Below the pieces are notes generated by a model. That model had not been told where the DNA came from, did no database searches, and saw only the letters and a program-made list of their open reading frames with translations. Position numbers and translations under genes: made by a program. A DNA stretch of 19,497 bases from Desulfobacterales bacterium (GTDB taxonomy: Bacteria > Desulfobacterota > Desulfobulbia > Desulfobulbales > BM004): NCBI GenBank assembly GCA_012974315.1, contig JAAXQI010000113.1:1-19497 (forward strand), written 5' to 3'. Below are positions 7,101 to 14,591 of the stretch, in pieces. The first letter of the stretch is position 1, and every line of letters begins with the position of its first letter.

Positions 7101-8426
7101 CAGGCCCTGGCAATCATCCTGGAAAAGGCCCCTAATGGTCCGACCCTTGTTGTTGCACCAACCTCGGTATGCATGAACTGGCAGCAGGAGGCCAGTCGTT
7201 TTGCCCCGACACTTAGAGTGCATCTGCTGGGAAACAGGAACAGGAAGAAACTGGTTCAATCCTTAAAGGAATTTGATGTACTGGTGACAAGCTATACTCT
7301 TTTGCAGCAGGAGGCCAATATGTTTGCCGGTATTGACTGGCAGATCATTGTCCTTGATGAGGCCCAGGCCATAAAAAATATGGAAACCAAGCGTTCCCGG
7401 GCTGCAATGTCGCTTAATGGCAGGTTCAAGCTTTTGACTACCGGGACACCAATTGAAAACCACCTCGGGGAATTATGGAATCTTTTTAATTTCATTCTCC
7501 CAGGTCTTCTTGGATCGCTGGAAAGCTTTAATCGAAGGTTTGCTGTTCCCATCGAGCGTTTTGGGGATCATGTTGCCAGGCGGAAGCTCAAAAAACTGAT
7601 CCGGCCTTTTATATTGCGCCGCAGCAAGGCGCAGGTACTGGAAGAACTGCCGCCACGTACAGAAATTACGCTGCAGGTAGAAATGAAGCCGGAAGAATTG
7701 GCATTTTATGAGGCAATTCGGTCCCAGGCACTTGAAAACCTTACAGCTGGCATGCAGATGTCCACCCGGGGAAAAAATGTTAAGAGAGAGAGCTCTGGAC
7801 CTGTAACAAAAAATAATACAAGAGGGTATACGGTCAGAATTCTTGCCGAGATTATGAAGCTGCGGAGGGCCTGCTGTAATCCAAGACTTGTAGTGCCTGA
7901 AACGGATATTGAGAGTTCCAAGCTGCTTCTTTTTGAGAAGGTGGTTGATGAGTTGTTGGAAAACAGGCATAAAGCCCTGGTTTTCAGCCAGTTTGTTGGA
8001 CACCTGAAGATTATCAGGGGTTTACTGGATAAGAAAAAGATAGAATACAGGTATCTTGATGGGTCAACTCCGGTCAAACAGCGGAAGAGGGAAGTGGATG
8101 CCTTTCAGGCGGGCCAGGGGGATCTGTTTCTTATCAGTCTCAAAGCAGGTGGCTTGGGTCTCAACCTGACAGCTGCAGATTATGTCATCCATATGGATCC
8201 CTGGTGGAATCCGGCAGTTGAAGACCAGGCATCAGACCGGGCGCACAGGATCGGACAGATCCGTCCGGTGACCATATACAGGCTTATAGCCAAGCATACA
8301 ATTGAAGAGAAGATCGTCAAGTTGCACCAGGAAAAAAGGGATCTGGCCAACAGTCTGCTTGCTGAGGCTAAAATCAGCAGCAGGATTTCAGCTGAAGAGT
8401 TGCTGAATTTGATAAAAGAACAGTAA
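4149..8426 (+). CDS. Large SNF2-family ATPase/helicase with long unassigned N-terminal part
   Basis: A 1425-residue protein with a complete SNF2/Rad54-type ATPase core at residues about 951-1400, predicted to use ATP to translocate on DNA or remodel protein-nucleic-acid complexes. Motif I is ADDMGLGKT (975-983), motif II is DEAQ (1070-1073), motif III is TTGTPIEN (1097-1104), the second lobe begins at ALVFSQF (1276-1282), and the arginine-finger motif RAHRIGQ lies at 1364-1370. Just before the core, WF-x3-G followed by LGNGEFLAL (about 830-890) resembles a segment often seen in bacterial SNF2 proteins. Residues 1-90 may hold a winged helix, and about 230-350 look like TPR-type helical pairs (for example GNNEQALQLFE). 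No SWIM zinc finger is visible. An in-frame stop sits directly before the ATG and no clear ribosome-binding site is present, so translation may be weak. It lies 84 bp after cobA-hemD. Its target is unknown; a role in repair, transcription or defence cannot be told apart here. Confidence 0.93.
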   Translation: MITESNKPNEAGLPAAYQTLSLFEKSLVQLASIIYEPVNRTIFANCLRRARIISPQGEWLTSSTLSPYILKLQDLGLLDKDCRCPDEIIELLSREAVFAGNYRDMAGAVQGDIPFSQYQSKWPQRCWRVMREYRIGLYTNEMVLLENMHLLLDKQCEDEVVRFFPAVRFCNNPFDPDWLKAQAPSLQYYILSQMMNYSLHYLSFLEKPFEYLRSEETLQSIPSEERLPFHRLLASFLLWQGNLHEVTNLIQDNPESFVASGMAGCIDFMLGNNEQALQLFERDLQQLKKIAGRRRMFFPNIAGLLFVLALLKKGDAGCFNKIRKFIDTVRTQQSGNMLLGAYEMLEHFLLDQENGTVDLQPVFSVLTSNSITVLFGTLVRFWLSGGLPELDDGTEAHDALRLLCLRAHENGFQWIAMVFAELIGRDEQNQKLLDMAEGIRKKTQIVSVADAVLLEEPWKRRLKALLSITAHSETPAQKTMSNCRMIWLVDYHGGTITITAREQRVSLDKWSKGRPIALSRLFSGLKLDFMTDFDRRICKTLERKQNNQNVTYRFDLKQTLPAMVGHPLLFLEESPDSSVEFVRGEPELLVEKLGNSLHVNILTDFFEESVSVIRETPTRFKIIEVTKKHKDIARIISREGLQVPASFSKQVMSAVSNLSSFMTVHSAIAVETDALNTMNGTSDQIRKVEASPQIHVQLIPLGTGFKLAMFVKPFGFKGPYLRPGQGTENIMAEVEGQRLQTRRDLGLEEEKALEVEKACPALEDLEQTGREWMLQETDICLDVLLELREIMDKVVVEWPEGQRIAVRQVASMEKLSLQVRRMKGSKGLSWFAMTGSLAIDEFLVVDMKRLVELARRNSGRFLPLGNGEFLALTDEFRRRLDDISYFAEFHAKQDASDRSLRIHPLAALALENMTKSLGTLEADETWMKQLQLINEAHSLNPKVPSTLQAELRDYQIDGYKWLSRLAHWGGGACLADDMGLGKTLQALAIILEKAPNGPTLVVAPTSVCMNWQQEASRFAPTLRVHLLGNRNRKKLVQSLKEFDVLVTSYTLLQQEANMFAGIDWQIIVLDEAQAIKNMETKRSRAAMSLNGRFKLLTTGTPIENHLGELWNLFNFILPGLLGSLESFNRRFAVPIERFGDHVARRKLKKLIRPFILRRSKAQVLEELPPRTEITLQVEMKPEELAFYEAIRSQALENLTAGMQMSTRGKNVKRESSGPVTKNNTRGYTVRILAEIMKLRRACCNPRLVVPETDIESSKLLLFEKVVDELLENRHKALVFSQFVGHLKIIRGLLDKKKIEYRYLDGSTPVKQRKREVDAFQAGQGDLFLISLKAGGLGLNLTAADYVIHMDPWWNPAVEDQASDRAHRIGQIRPVTIYRLIAKHTIEEKIVKLHQEKRDLANSLLAEAKISSRISAEELLNLIKEQ

Positions 8427-8436
8427 AGAAAGTTTT

Positions 8437-8553
8437 AAGTGCCTAAAGTTACAAGTGTCAAGTTGTTGATTTGATTATTCTTACAACTTTAGTCACTTAC
8501 AACTTTAGTCACTTGTAACTTTAGCTCACTTTAGTCACTTACAACTTTAGGCA
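8437..8553. repeat. Intergenic 16-bp tandem repeats with an inverted flank
   Basis: The 137-bp gap between the SNF2 gene and the phosphatase gene is nearly all repeat. TTACAACTTTAGTCAC occurs twice perfectly (8481-8496, 8497-8512), then as a 17-bp variant (8513-8529), a truncated unit (8530-8538) and a last unit ending TTTAGGCA (8539-8553). The left part (8439-8457, GTGCCTAAAGTT and onward) matches the reverse complement of 8536-8554 at 16 of 19 bases, so the whole block is an imperfect inverted repeat able to fold as RNA or DNA. The units are too short, and lack proper spacers, for a CRISPR array. Confidence 0.85.
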
Positions 8554-8563
8554 TTTTCCAACC

Positions 8564-9151
8564 ATGACCACAATCTACCTCGTCCGCCACGGCATCACAC
8601 AGGCTAACAAAGAAAATCGCTTTGCCGGCAGAACAGACGAAGAGCTGCATGTTGAAGGTAAAGATCAGATACTGCAGGTAGGAGAATGTTTGAAAAGTAA
8701 TGGCATTTTAGCCGTTTACTGTGGTCCTGCAAATCGAACTGTTCAGTCAGCGAAAATACTTGGTTCCATTCTTCAAGTCCCTTTTTCACCCCTTGAGGAG
8801 TTGGATGAAATCAACATTTCCCATTGGGATGGTTTGACCAAGGATGAGATCAGGCAGAACTGCGGCGATGAATACCCAATCTGGCTGAACAGGCCCCATA
8901 CTTTCAGCCTGCCGGAATGTGAAACCTTGAAGCAGGTCCAGGAGCGTGCAGTTGGCGTGGTAAACCGTTTACTGGCGCGACATAATTCGGAAAGTCTGCT
9001 GCTGGTGAGTCACCTGATAGTGCTTCGCTGTCTTGTCCTTTACTATCAGGAGCTTGGGATAAAGGATTTCAGATCAATAAAGATAGATAACGGTTCAATT
9101 TTCTGCCTGTCTGAGGATGCTATGGGCAGGAGGTCAATTCAAGCCATATAA
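8564..9151 (+). CDS. Histidine phosphatase family protein (phosphoglycerate-mutase-like)
   Basis: A 195-residue branch-1 histidine phosphatase. The catalytic RHG motif is at residues 8-10 (H9, the residue phosphorylated in the reaction), R58 sits in CGPANRTVQSA, a variant of the usual SPLxRAxQTA, E82 lies in ELDEINISHWDGL, and the second histidine H150 is in VSHLIVLRC. Length and motifs fit the CobC/GpmB-like group, so alpha-ribazole-phosphate phosphatase or a general phosphomonoesterase are both possible; a corrinoid role would suit the nearby cobA-hemD but is not shown. The start is fixed by the position of RHG. The repeat block ends 10 bases before the ATG and leaves no good ribosome-binding site. 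The gene converges on rpoN with only five bases between the stop codons and no terminator visible. Confidence 0.88.
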   Translation: MTTIYLVRHGITQANKENRFAGRTDEELHVEGKDQILQVGECLKSNGILAVYCGPANRTVQSAKILGSILQVPFSPLEELDEINISHWDGLTKDEIRQNCGDEYPIWLNRPHTFSLPECETLKQVQERAVGVVNRLLARHNSESLLLVSHLIVLRCLVLYYQELGIKDFRSIKIDNGSIFCLSEDAMGRRSIQAI

Positions 9152-9156
9152 GGAAG

Positions 9157-10620
9157 TTAGAGCCTGGGATTGCGTCTGTGCTTGACAGGCAGGATTCCCA
9201 GCTGTTCGCGGTATTTTGCTACCGTGCGGCGGGCTATTTTGATATTCTTTCCGGCGAGGATATTGGAAATAGCGTTATCAGTCAGCGGTTTTTCAAGATT
9301 TTCATCTTTGATCATGGTCTTTATCTGCTGCCTGATGCTTTCCGCTGCCAGTGATTCTCCATCGAGTTGAGGGAGGGCGGTGGAAAAGAAGTATTTCAAC
9401 TCGAAAATACCCTGGGGTGTATGCACATATTTATTGGTGGTCACTCGGCTAACAGTTGATTCGTGCATTTCAATATCATCAGCTACATCACGCAAAACAA
9501 GCGGTTTCAGGTGCTTGACCCCTTTTTCAAAAAAGTCTTTCTGAAATTTTAGCAAACTTTCAACCACTTTGTATATTGTCCGCTGCCGCTGCTGCATGCT
9601 TTTTATGAGCCAGAGAGCGTCCCGCAATTTTTCCTTGATGTAGAGCTTGGTTTCGGATGGCGCGCCTGAACCACTCTCAACAATTTCCTCGTAGGCGGAA
9701 GAGACCTTTAGCCGTGGCATTCCCTCATCGTTTAATACAATGAGATATTCATCCCCTACCTTGTGTATAAAAACATCTGGAATGATATAGTGCACATCAC
9801 GATCACTATATTGCTCCCCAGGGTAAGGATTGAGGCCTGTTATAACTTCAATGGCGGCCTGGATTTCTTTTATCGGTCTCTTGATAGCCTTGGCAATGGC
9901 TCCGTGATTTTTCAATTCAAGGGTGTGCAGGTGATCCTTGATGATTTCTGCTGCCAGGGTATCTTCGAGATCAAGCCGTTTCAGCTGGAGAAGCAGTGAC
10001 TCTTTAACATCTATGGCCGCCACACCTGCAGGATCCATTTCCTGAACAATGGCAATGGCATGCCTTGCTGTCTCTTCGCTGCAGTCCAGTTCTCTCGTGA
10101 TGTCCTCAACAGTCACCTTCAGGAAGCCGCTCTGGTCTAAATTGCCGATAACGAATTGGGCGGCAGTCACTAATTCATCATTCAGTTCAGAGTCTGAAAG
10201 CTGCCACTGGAGATGGGACTGGAGATTTGTTTTTTTGGTGAGAAAATCTATCTGGGTTAAACGGCTTCGGTCATGGGTCTCTTTGGAAAAAGAAAAGCCG
10301 GCATCGTAGTGATTTGCATAGTCGTCTTCCCAGTTTATTTCCTGCATGGACGAATTGGTGTCCATGTTTATTTCACCGGTTTTTTCCGATTCTGGAGCAG
10401 CGGAAGCCTCTTCAGTAGCGGAAAGAGAGTTCGGGTTAATCTCACTATCAGTATCACCGGGACTGATCTCTTCAAGAAGCGGGTTCTGTTCAATTTCCTG
10501 GCGGATAGTGTCAACCAACTCAAGCCTGGAAAGTTGCAGCAGCTTGATAGCCTGTTGTAACTGTGGGGTCATCAACAGTTGCTGCGTCATCTTGAGTTGT
10601 TGTTTTAAAACAAGACTCAT
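9157..10620 (-). CDS. rpoN: RNA polymerase sigma-54 factor
   Basis: The alternative sigma factor that directs RNA polymerase to -24/-12 promoters and needs an AAA+ activator. All parts are present in 487 residues: the Gln/Leu-rich activator-interacting region (1-50), an acidic linker (about 50-125, rich in Glu, Asp and Ser), the core-binding domain, a helix-turn-helix around 374-400 (MHESTVSR), and the RpoN box ARRTVAKYRE at 463-472 that contacts the -24 element. The ATG at 10620 follows a purine-rich GGCGGA stretch. A promoter with a perfect TATAAT lies just upstream, so it can be made independently of lptAB. The usual downstream hpf and ptsN genes are not here; the next gene faces the opposite way. 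Confidence 0.97.
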   Translation of the reverse strand: MSLVLKQQLKMTQQLLMTPQLQQAIKLLQLSRLELVDTIRQEIEQNPLLEEISPGDTDSEINPNSLSATEEASAAPESEKTGEINMDTNSSMQEINWEDDYANHYDAGFSFSKETHDRSRLTQIDFLTKKTNLQSHLQWQLSDSELNDELVTAAQFVIGNLDQSGFLKVTVEDITRELDCSEETARHAIAIVQEMDPAGVAAIDVKESLLLQLKRLDLEDTLAAEIIKDHLHTLELKNHGAIAKAIKRPIKEIQAAIEVITGLNPYPGEQYSDRDVHYIIPDVFIHKVGDEYLIVLNDEGMPRLKVSSAYEEIVESGSGAPSETKLYIKEKLRDALWLIKSMQQRQRTIYKVVESLLKFQKDFFEKGVKHLKPLVLRDVADDIEMHESTVSRVTTNKYVHTPQGIFELKYFFSTALPQLDGESLAAESIRQQIKTMIKDENLEKPLTDNAISNILAGKNIKIARRTVAKYREQLGILPVKHRRNPRL

Positions 10621-10667
10621 ATCTTGTGTCCGCCTTTTTCCTTAATTAAATCCATACCCGATAGTTA

Positions 10668-10696
10668 ATTATACTAAAAAGAATCATAAATCTGAA
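10668..10696 (-). promoter_or_regulatory. Likely sigma-70 promoter of rpoN
   Basis: On the minus strand TTCAGA (10696-10691), a 17-bp spacer and a perfect TATAAT (10673-10668) lie about 50 bp before the rpoN start, in the 143-bp gap after lptB. This would give rpoN its own transcription within the lpt cluster. Confidence 0.5.
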
Positions 10697-10763
10697 TAAA
10701 AAAGTAATCATTTTTTTCTAAAAGGAAAGGATTGGTATTTATCTTGCATGTAAAATCATTGTA

Positions 10764-11486
10764 TCATATGGAGAAGTTTTCTCCTAAATAGATTTTTCTT
10801 GCCTCTTCATTTTTGACAATTTCATCAGCGTTGCCACTGGTAAGAATCTTGCCGTTGCTAATGATATACGCATGATCACAAACTGATAAGGTCTCGCGTA
10901 CATTGTGGTCGGAAATAAGTACCCCCAGCCCTTTATTTTTGAGCTCTCTGATTATCTGTTGCAGGTCAGCAACAGAGAGAGGGTCTATGCCGGCAAAAGG
11001 CTCATCAAGAAGAATAAACCTGGGTTTAATGGCCAGGGCCCGCATGATCTCTACACGGCGTCTTTCTCCTCCGGAAAGGGTATGGGCCTTGTTAGATGCG
11101 AGAGATTGTAGCTTCATGTCCCCTAAAAGGCTGTTTATTCTGCTGTCTATTTCATCAGCAGGCAAGCCGAGAGGTTCAAGAACAATTCTTATATTCTCTG
11201 CCACAGTAAGCTTTTTGAAGATTGACGGTTCCTGGGCAAGATAGGATATGCCTTTCCGGGCTCGTTTATGGATTGGCAATGAGGTGATATCTTCGCTATC
11301 AAGGAATACTTTGCCGGAATCAGGCCTGACAAAGCCGGCGATCATGTAAAAAGATGTGGTTTTGCCTGCACCGTTTGGTCCAAGAAGTCCTACAACAGAG
11401 CCATTTTCGACCCGCAGGCTGACACCGTCCACCACTCTCCGCTTATGGTATTGCTTGACTATTTCTCTGGCTTCTATGAGCGCCAT
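10764..11486 (-). CDS. lptB: LPS export ABC transporter ATP-binding protein
   Basis: The cytoplasmic ATPase that, as a dimer with LptF and LptG, extracts lipopolysaccharide from the inner membrane and pushes it across the LptC-LptA bridge. The protein has 240 residues, typical for LptB. Walker A GPNGAGKTT is at 36-44, the Q-loop glutamine at 85 (YLAQEPSIF), the ABC signature LSGGERRR at 137-144, Walker B FILLDEP at 157-163 and the switch histidine in ISDHNVRET at 194. The Q-loop context and the C-terminal YLGENF are typical of LptB rather than of LivG/LivF transporters. A TTGGAG ribosome-binding site precedes the ATG. It lies 21 bp after lptA, clearly in the same operon. Confidence 0.95.
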   Translation of the reverse strand: MALIEAREIVKQYHKRRVVDGVSLRVENGSVVGLLGPNGAGKTTSFYMIAGFVRPDSGKVFLDSEDITSLPIHKRARKGISYLAQEPSIFKKLTVAENIRIVLEPLGLPADEIDSRINSLLGDMKLQSLASNKAHTLSGGERRRVEIMRALAIKPRFILLDEPFAGIDPLSVADLQQIIRELKNKGLGVLISDHNVRETLSVCDHAYIISNGKILTSGNADEIVKNEEARKIYLGENFSI

Positions 11487-11507
11487 GTTTTCTCCAACCG
11501 CACAGTT

Positions 11508-12071
11508 TTACTGTCCCTGAGGGGGCTTATTGTCTTTATTCTCTTGTGACCCCGGGTATATAAAGGCCTTGACCCGTTCACCCTCAACAGTGCTCCGTTC
11601 CACCACGCTTTTCCCTTCATCAAGGTAAAGGAAGATCTTTTCCCCGCTCACCATGTTTTGATTCTGCCAGGCTTTGGCATTACCGGAAAGAATGACAATT
11701 CTTTTATCAGAATTGAAATCCATAGTGTCTCCGGTAGCCACCCAATCCCCCTGAACAATTTCTACATTGCCCTTTGCGGTGATTTTGTCAATTTGCCGGG
11801 ACAGTCCTTCGGCAGGAATATCAGTTGCACTGTTTGGCTGAACTCCGGTCCCTGTGTAACGTACCGTCATTGCATCAGCATTTATGGTGAGGTCGCTCTG
11901 ATTTGCCCGGACATGTCCTGAGAATACAACAACACTTTCCTCCTGGGAGCTTTCCATGCGATCTGCTTCAATCTGGATGGGCGCGGAAGTGGTCATGTCT
12001 TTCTGCCCCCAGGCAACTGATGCAATGCAAAAAGTAAATGTTAAACAGAGAGAAAAAAATAACAGCCTCAT
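11508..12071 (-). CDS. lptA: LPS transport periplasmic protein LptA (OstA-like)
   Basis: Periplasmic protein that forms the beta-jellyroll bridge carrying lipopolysaccharide to the outer membrane. With the ATG at 12071 it has 187 residues: a signal peptide (MRLLFFSLCLTF..., likely cut after A20-W21-G22), then the OstA-type repeat pattern, including IEADRMESSQEESVVVFSGHV, ITAKGNVEIVQGDWVATGD and ILSGNAKAWQNQNMVSGEKI, and a polar Gly/Gln/Lys tail. The longer frame begins with TTG at 12113 and adds 14 residues in front of the signal peptide; the ATG at 12071 has an AGG nine bases upstream and is preferred. It is the first gene of lptA-lptB-rpoN. No lptC lies upstream, although lptC usually precedes lptA. 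Confidence 0.9.
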   Translation of the reverse strand: MRLLFFSLCLTFTFCIASVAWGQKDMTTSAPIQIEADRMESSQEESVVVFSGHVRANQSDLTINADAMTVRYTGTGVQPNSATDIPAEGLSRQIDKITAKGNVEIVQGDWVATGDTMDFNSDKRIVILSGNAKAWQNQNMVSGEKIFLYLDEGKSVVERSTVEGERVKAFIYPGSQENKDNKPPQGQ

Positions 12072-12149
12072 AATAATGTGCCTAATATTTTGATTTAAAA
12101 TAATTTTTCCCAAAAGTGCGGAGTGGCTAATTTTTATTTTGCAGGACAG

Positions 12150-12178
12150 AGCATACTTTTTGTTTAACAGATTGTAAA
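12150..12178 (-). promoter_or_regulatory. Likely promoter of lptA-lptB-rpoN
   Basis: On the minus strand TTTACA (12178-12173), a 17-bp spacer and TATGCT (12155-12150) predict a start near 12143 and a leader of about 70 nt before lptA. It lies in the 356-bp divergent lptA-argB region. Confidence 0.5.
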
Positions 12179-12212
12179 GTATCCAACAACAAGGTTAAAC
12201 AGCAAAGATACC

Positions 12213-12241
12213 TTTACATAACATCAATGAATAATTAAGAT
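12213..12241 (+). promoter_or_regulatory. Likely promoter of the arg genes
   Basis: TTTACA (12213-12218), a 17-bp spacer and TAAGAT (12236-12241) predict a start near 12248 and a leader of about 180 nt before argB. Its -35 lies 35 bp from the -35 of the divergent lptA promoter. I could not recognise an ArgR box with confidence. Confidence 0.45.
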
Positions 12242-12296
12242 AAGCCGCTGAAATCGGATGGTGTTTACCTGTCAAAATTTTCGCAGTCGGAGTTTA

Positions 12297-12313
12297 TACC
12301 CCTCAAGGGGGTA
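12297..12313 (+). other. Short GC-rich hairpin in the argB leader
   Basis: TACCCC (12297-12302) pairs with GGGGTA (12308-12313), extended by a T-G pair and closed by a CAA loop. No T-run follows, so it is not a terminator. It would sit about 50 nt into the predicted argB leader and could affect its stability or regulation, but it may be incidental. Confidence 0.35.
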
Positions 12314-12427
12314 CTGAAAAGAGTGTCCTGAAAAGGTGCTTGGCTGCTTAGCCATCCCATAACTTTTTGTGACGAAATCTAATCTGACCCTGAACCTATA
12401 ACTGTTCCAGACAGAACGGTGAGCACA

Positions 12428-13309
12428 ATGAAAGAAGGCATAGAAAAAGCTAAAATATTAATTGAATCCCTGCCATATATTCGGGAATTCTACAATAAGA
12501 CCGTGGTTATCAAATATGGCGGTCATGCCATGGTGGATGAGGAGCTGAAGAAAAATTTCGCCCTTGATATTATCCTGATGAAATATATCGGTATAAATCC
12601 CGTGATTGTTCATGGCGGCGGGCCTCAGATCAACAAGGTTCTTGACAGGATGCAGATCACGCCCAGCTATATTGAGGGCATGCGGGTTACTGATACAGAA
12701 ACCATGGATGTGGTGGAAATGGTCCTGGTCGGCAAGGTCAATAAGGAAATTGTAGGTCTTATCAATCAGCACGGAGGCAAGGCTGTTGGGCTTTCCGGCA
12801 GGGATGGTGATTTGATCAGGGCAAAGAAGATGACGATTCACAAGAGTCAGGCTGCTGATGCACCGCCTGAACTTATCGATCTTGGCCGGGTGGGGGAAGT
12901 GACCCACGTTAATCCTGAGATCCTGCAGACTCTTGATGTACAGGATTTTATTCCGGTTATCGCCCCGGTGGGCGTAGGCGAGGATAATTTTTCATACAAT
13001 ATTAATGCGGATATGGTAGCAGGAGCGGTGGCAGGCCATCTTAAAGCTGCAAAGCTCATTCTGCTCACAGATGTTGTGGGTGTCCTTGATAAGGAATCTA
13101 AACTTATACCATCAATATGCAGCCAGGAAGTGGACCATCTTTTGGCATCCGGCGCTATTGCAGGAGGCATGATCCCGAAGGTCAAATGCTGCCAGTCGGC
13201 TTTAGTTGCGGGCGTTACCAAGACCCATATCATAGATGGGCGGGTAGAGCACGCAGTTCTGCTTGAAATGTTTACCCACCAGGGAATCGGCACGGAGATA
13301 GTGCTATGA
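12428..13309 (+). CDS. argB: Acetylglutamate kinase
   Basis: Phosphorylates N-acetyl-L-glutamate, the second step of arginine synthesis. With the ATG at 12428 it has 293 residues, normal for the family. The phosphate-binding KYGGHAM follows the N-terminal helix, HGGGPQIN binds acetylglutamate, and GLSGRDG, NINADMVAGAVAGHLKAAKL, LLTDVVGVLD and GGMIPKVKCC are all typical. The N-terminal helix (KAKILIESLPYIREFYNK) is the kind found in arginine-inhibited hexameric enzymes, so feedback control by arginine is likely. A GTG at 12419 would add three residues, but it overlaps the GGTGAG ribosome-binding site that serves the ATG. The stop overlaps argD by four bases. Confidence 0.96.
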   Translation: MKEGIEKAKILIESLPYIREFYNKTVVIKYGGHAMVDEELKKNFALDIILMKYIGINPVIVHGGGPQINKVLDRMQITPSYIEGMRVTDTETMDVVEMVLVGKVNKEIVGLINQHGGKAVGLSGRDGDLIRAKKMTIHKSQAADAPPELIDLGRVGEVTHVNPEILQTLDVQDFIPVIAPVGVGEDNFSYNINADMVAGAVAGHLKAAKLILLTDVVGVLDKESKLIPSICSQEVDHLLASGAIAGGMIPKVKCCQSALVAGVTKTHIIDGRVEHAVLLEMFTHQGIGTEIVL

Positions 13310-14508
13310 CCCAAGGCAATAGCAGTTGGATTGAAAGGAGTAATCAGGTGTTTATCGGTACGTACAGCAGATTTCCTGCAGTTCTTGTGAAAGGCCAGGG
13401 GTGTCGGCTTGAGGATGCTGACGGTAAGGAGTATCTTGATTTTCTTGCTGGAATAGCAGTATGCAGTCTTGGGCATTGCCACCCTGAGGTTACAACGGCA
13501 ATTTGCGATCAGGCCGGCAAGCTGCTCCATGTCTCTAACCTGTTTCATACGCAGCCCCAGACAGAGCTCGCCGAACTTCTGGTGAAAAATTCCTTCGCCG
13601 ACCGCGTTTTTTTTGGCAACAGCGGGGCTGAAGCCAACGAAGCTGCCATAAAACTGGCTCGCAAATACGGTGGCTTGGACCGGTTTGAAATTATTTCACT
13701 TTCAGGGTCCTTCCATGGCCGAACCCTGGCGACGGTTGCTGCAACAGGGCAACCGAAATTCCACCAGGGGTTTGAGCCGTTACCGGCTGGATTTCTGCAT
13801 GCCGAATTCGGCGACATTGCGGCCCTGGAAGAGTTGATTTCCCCGCAAACCTGCGCCATACTCTGTGAGCCATTACAGGGCGAAAGCGGGGTGCGGCCTT
13901 TGGGTAAAGAGTATTTGCAGAAAATCAGGGAGCTCTGTGATGCCAATGGACTGCTGCTGATTTTTGACGAGGTGCAGACAGGCATAGGCAGGACAGGTTC
14001 CCTCTTTGCTTATGAGCAGCTTGGAGTTGTGCCAGATATTCTTACATCAGCTAAGGCTTTGGCCAACGGTCTTCCCATAGGCGCCATGCTGACAACTGAG
14101 AAAATAGCTGCCTCTTTCACTGTCGGATCCCATGCTTCTACCTTTGGTGGAAACCCCGTATCTGCAGCCGCTGCCGTGGCCACACTGAAAGTTGTGCTGG
14201 CAGATGGTTTTCTCGATACTGTAAAGAGCAAGGGTAATTACCTGGCAGAAAAGCTCGCTGACCTAGCTGCCGCTTATCCCCAATTGGCCAGTGGCCAGAG
14301 GGGACTTGGCTTGATCCAGGGGTTGGTGTTAACCAAAAAAGGGGTAGAAAAAGGGCAGGAAATAGTGCAGATGCTCTTTGAACGTGGTGTGCTTATCAAC
14401 TTTGCCGGCAATGAAGTGCTCAGATTTATTCCGCCACTGGTGGTCAGTCGGGAAGAGATCGATTTGCTGATCGATAAACTGGGCCAGCTTTTTTCTGAGC
14501 TTGCCTGA
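13306..14508 (+). CDS. argD: Acetylornithine aminotransferase
   Basis: PLP-dependent class III aminotransferase that makes N-acetylornithine from the semialdehyde and glutamate; in many bacteria it also serves in lysine synthesis (DapC activity). The protein has 400 residues, normal length. FGNSGAEANEAAIKLAR (103-119) binds the cofactor phosphate, SFHGRT (135-140) follows, DEVQTGIGRTG (221-231) holds the cofactor-contacting Asp221, and K250 in TSAKALANGLPIGAM is the Schiff-base lysine. TFGGNPVSAAAA completes the site. The ATG at 13306 overlaps the argB stop (ATGA), so the two are translationally coupled. The argC reductase that supplies its substrate is not in the window. Confidence 0.96.
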   Translation: MTQGNSSWIERSNQVFIGTYSRFPAVLVKGQGCRLEDADGKEYLDFLAGIAVCSLGHCHPEVTTAICDQAGKLLHVSNLFHTQPQTELAELLVKNSFADRVFFGNSGAEANEAAIKLARKYGGLDRFEIISLSGSFHGRTLATVAATGQPKFHQGFEPLPAGFLHAEFGDIAALEELISPQTCAILCEPLQGESGVRPLGKEYLQKIRELCDANGLLLIFDEVQTGIGRTGSLFAYEQLGVVPDILTSAKALANGLPIGAMLTTEKIAASFTVGSHASTFGGNPVSAAAAVATLKVVLADGFLDTVKSKGNYLAEKLADLAAAYPQLASGQRGLGLIQGLVLTKKGVEKGQEIVQMLFERGVLINFAGNEVLRFIPPLVVSREEIDLLIDKLGQLFSELA

Positions 14509-14591
14509 CACTTCATGAAATCAATCGTTTCCCCTGTATCCTGCTCCTACTGCCATAAAAACTTATTGATATAATTTCAGTTTACGGGTAA

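Noticed and set aside
8437..8553. CRISPR array
   Set aside because: Units are 16 bp and directly adjacent, with no unique spacers and no cas genes nearby.
12072..12113. TTG start extending lptA by 14 residues
   Set aside because: It puts polar residues before a normal signal peptide. The ATG at 12071 has an upstream AGG at good spacing.
12847..13548. A 233-residue minus-strand frame over argB and argD
   Set aside because: It is antisense to two complete, overlapping arg genes and shows no domain.
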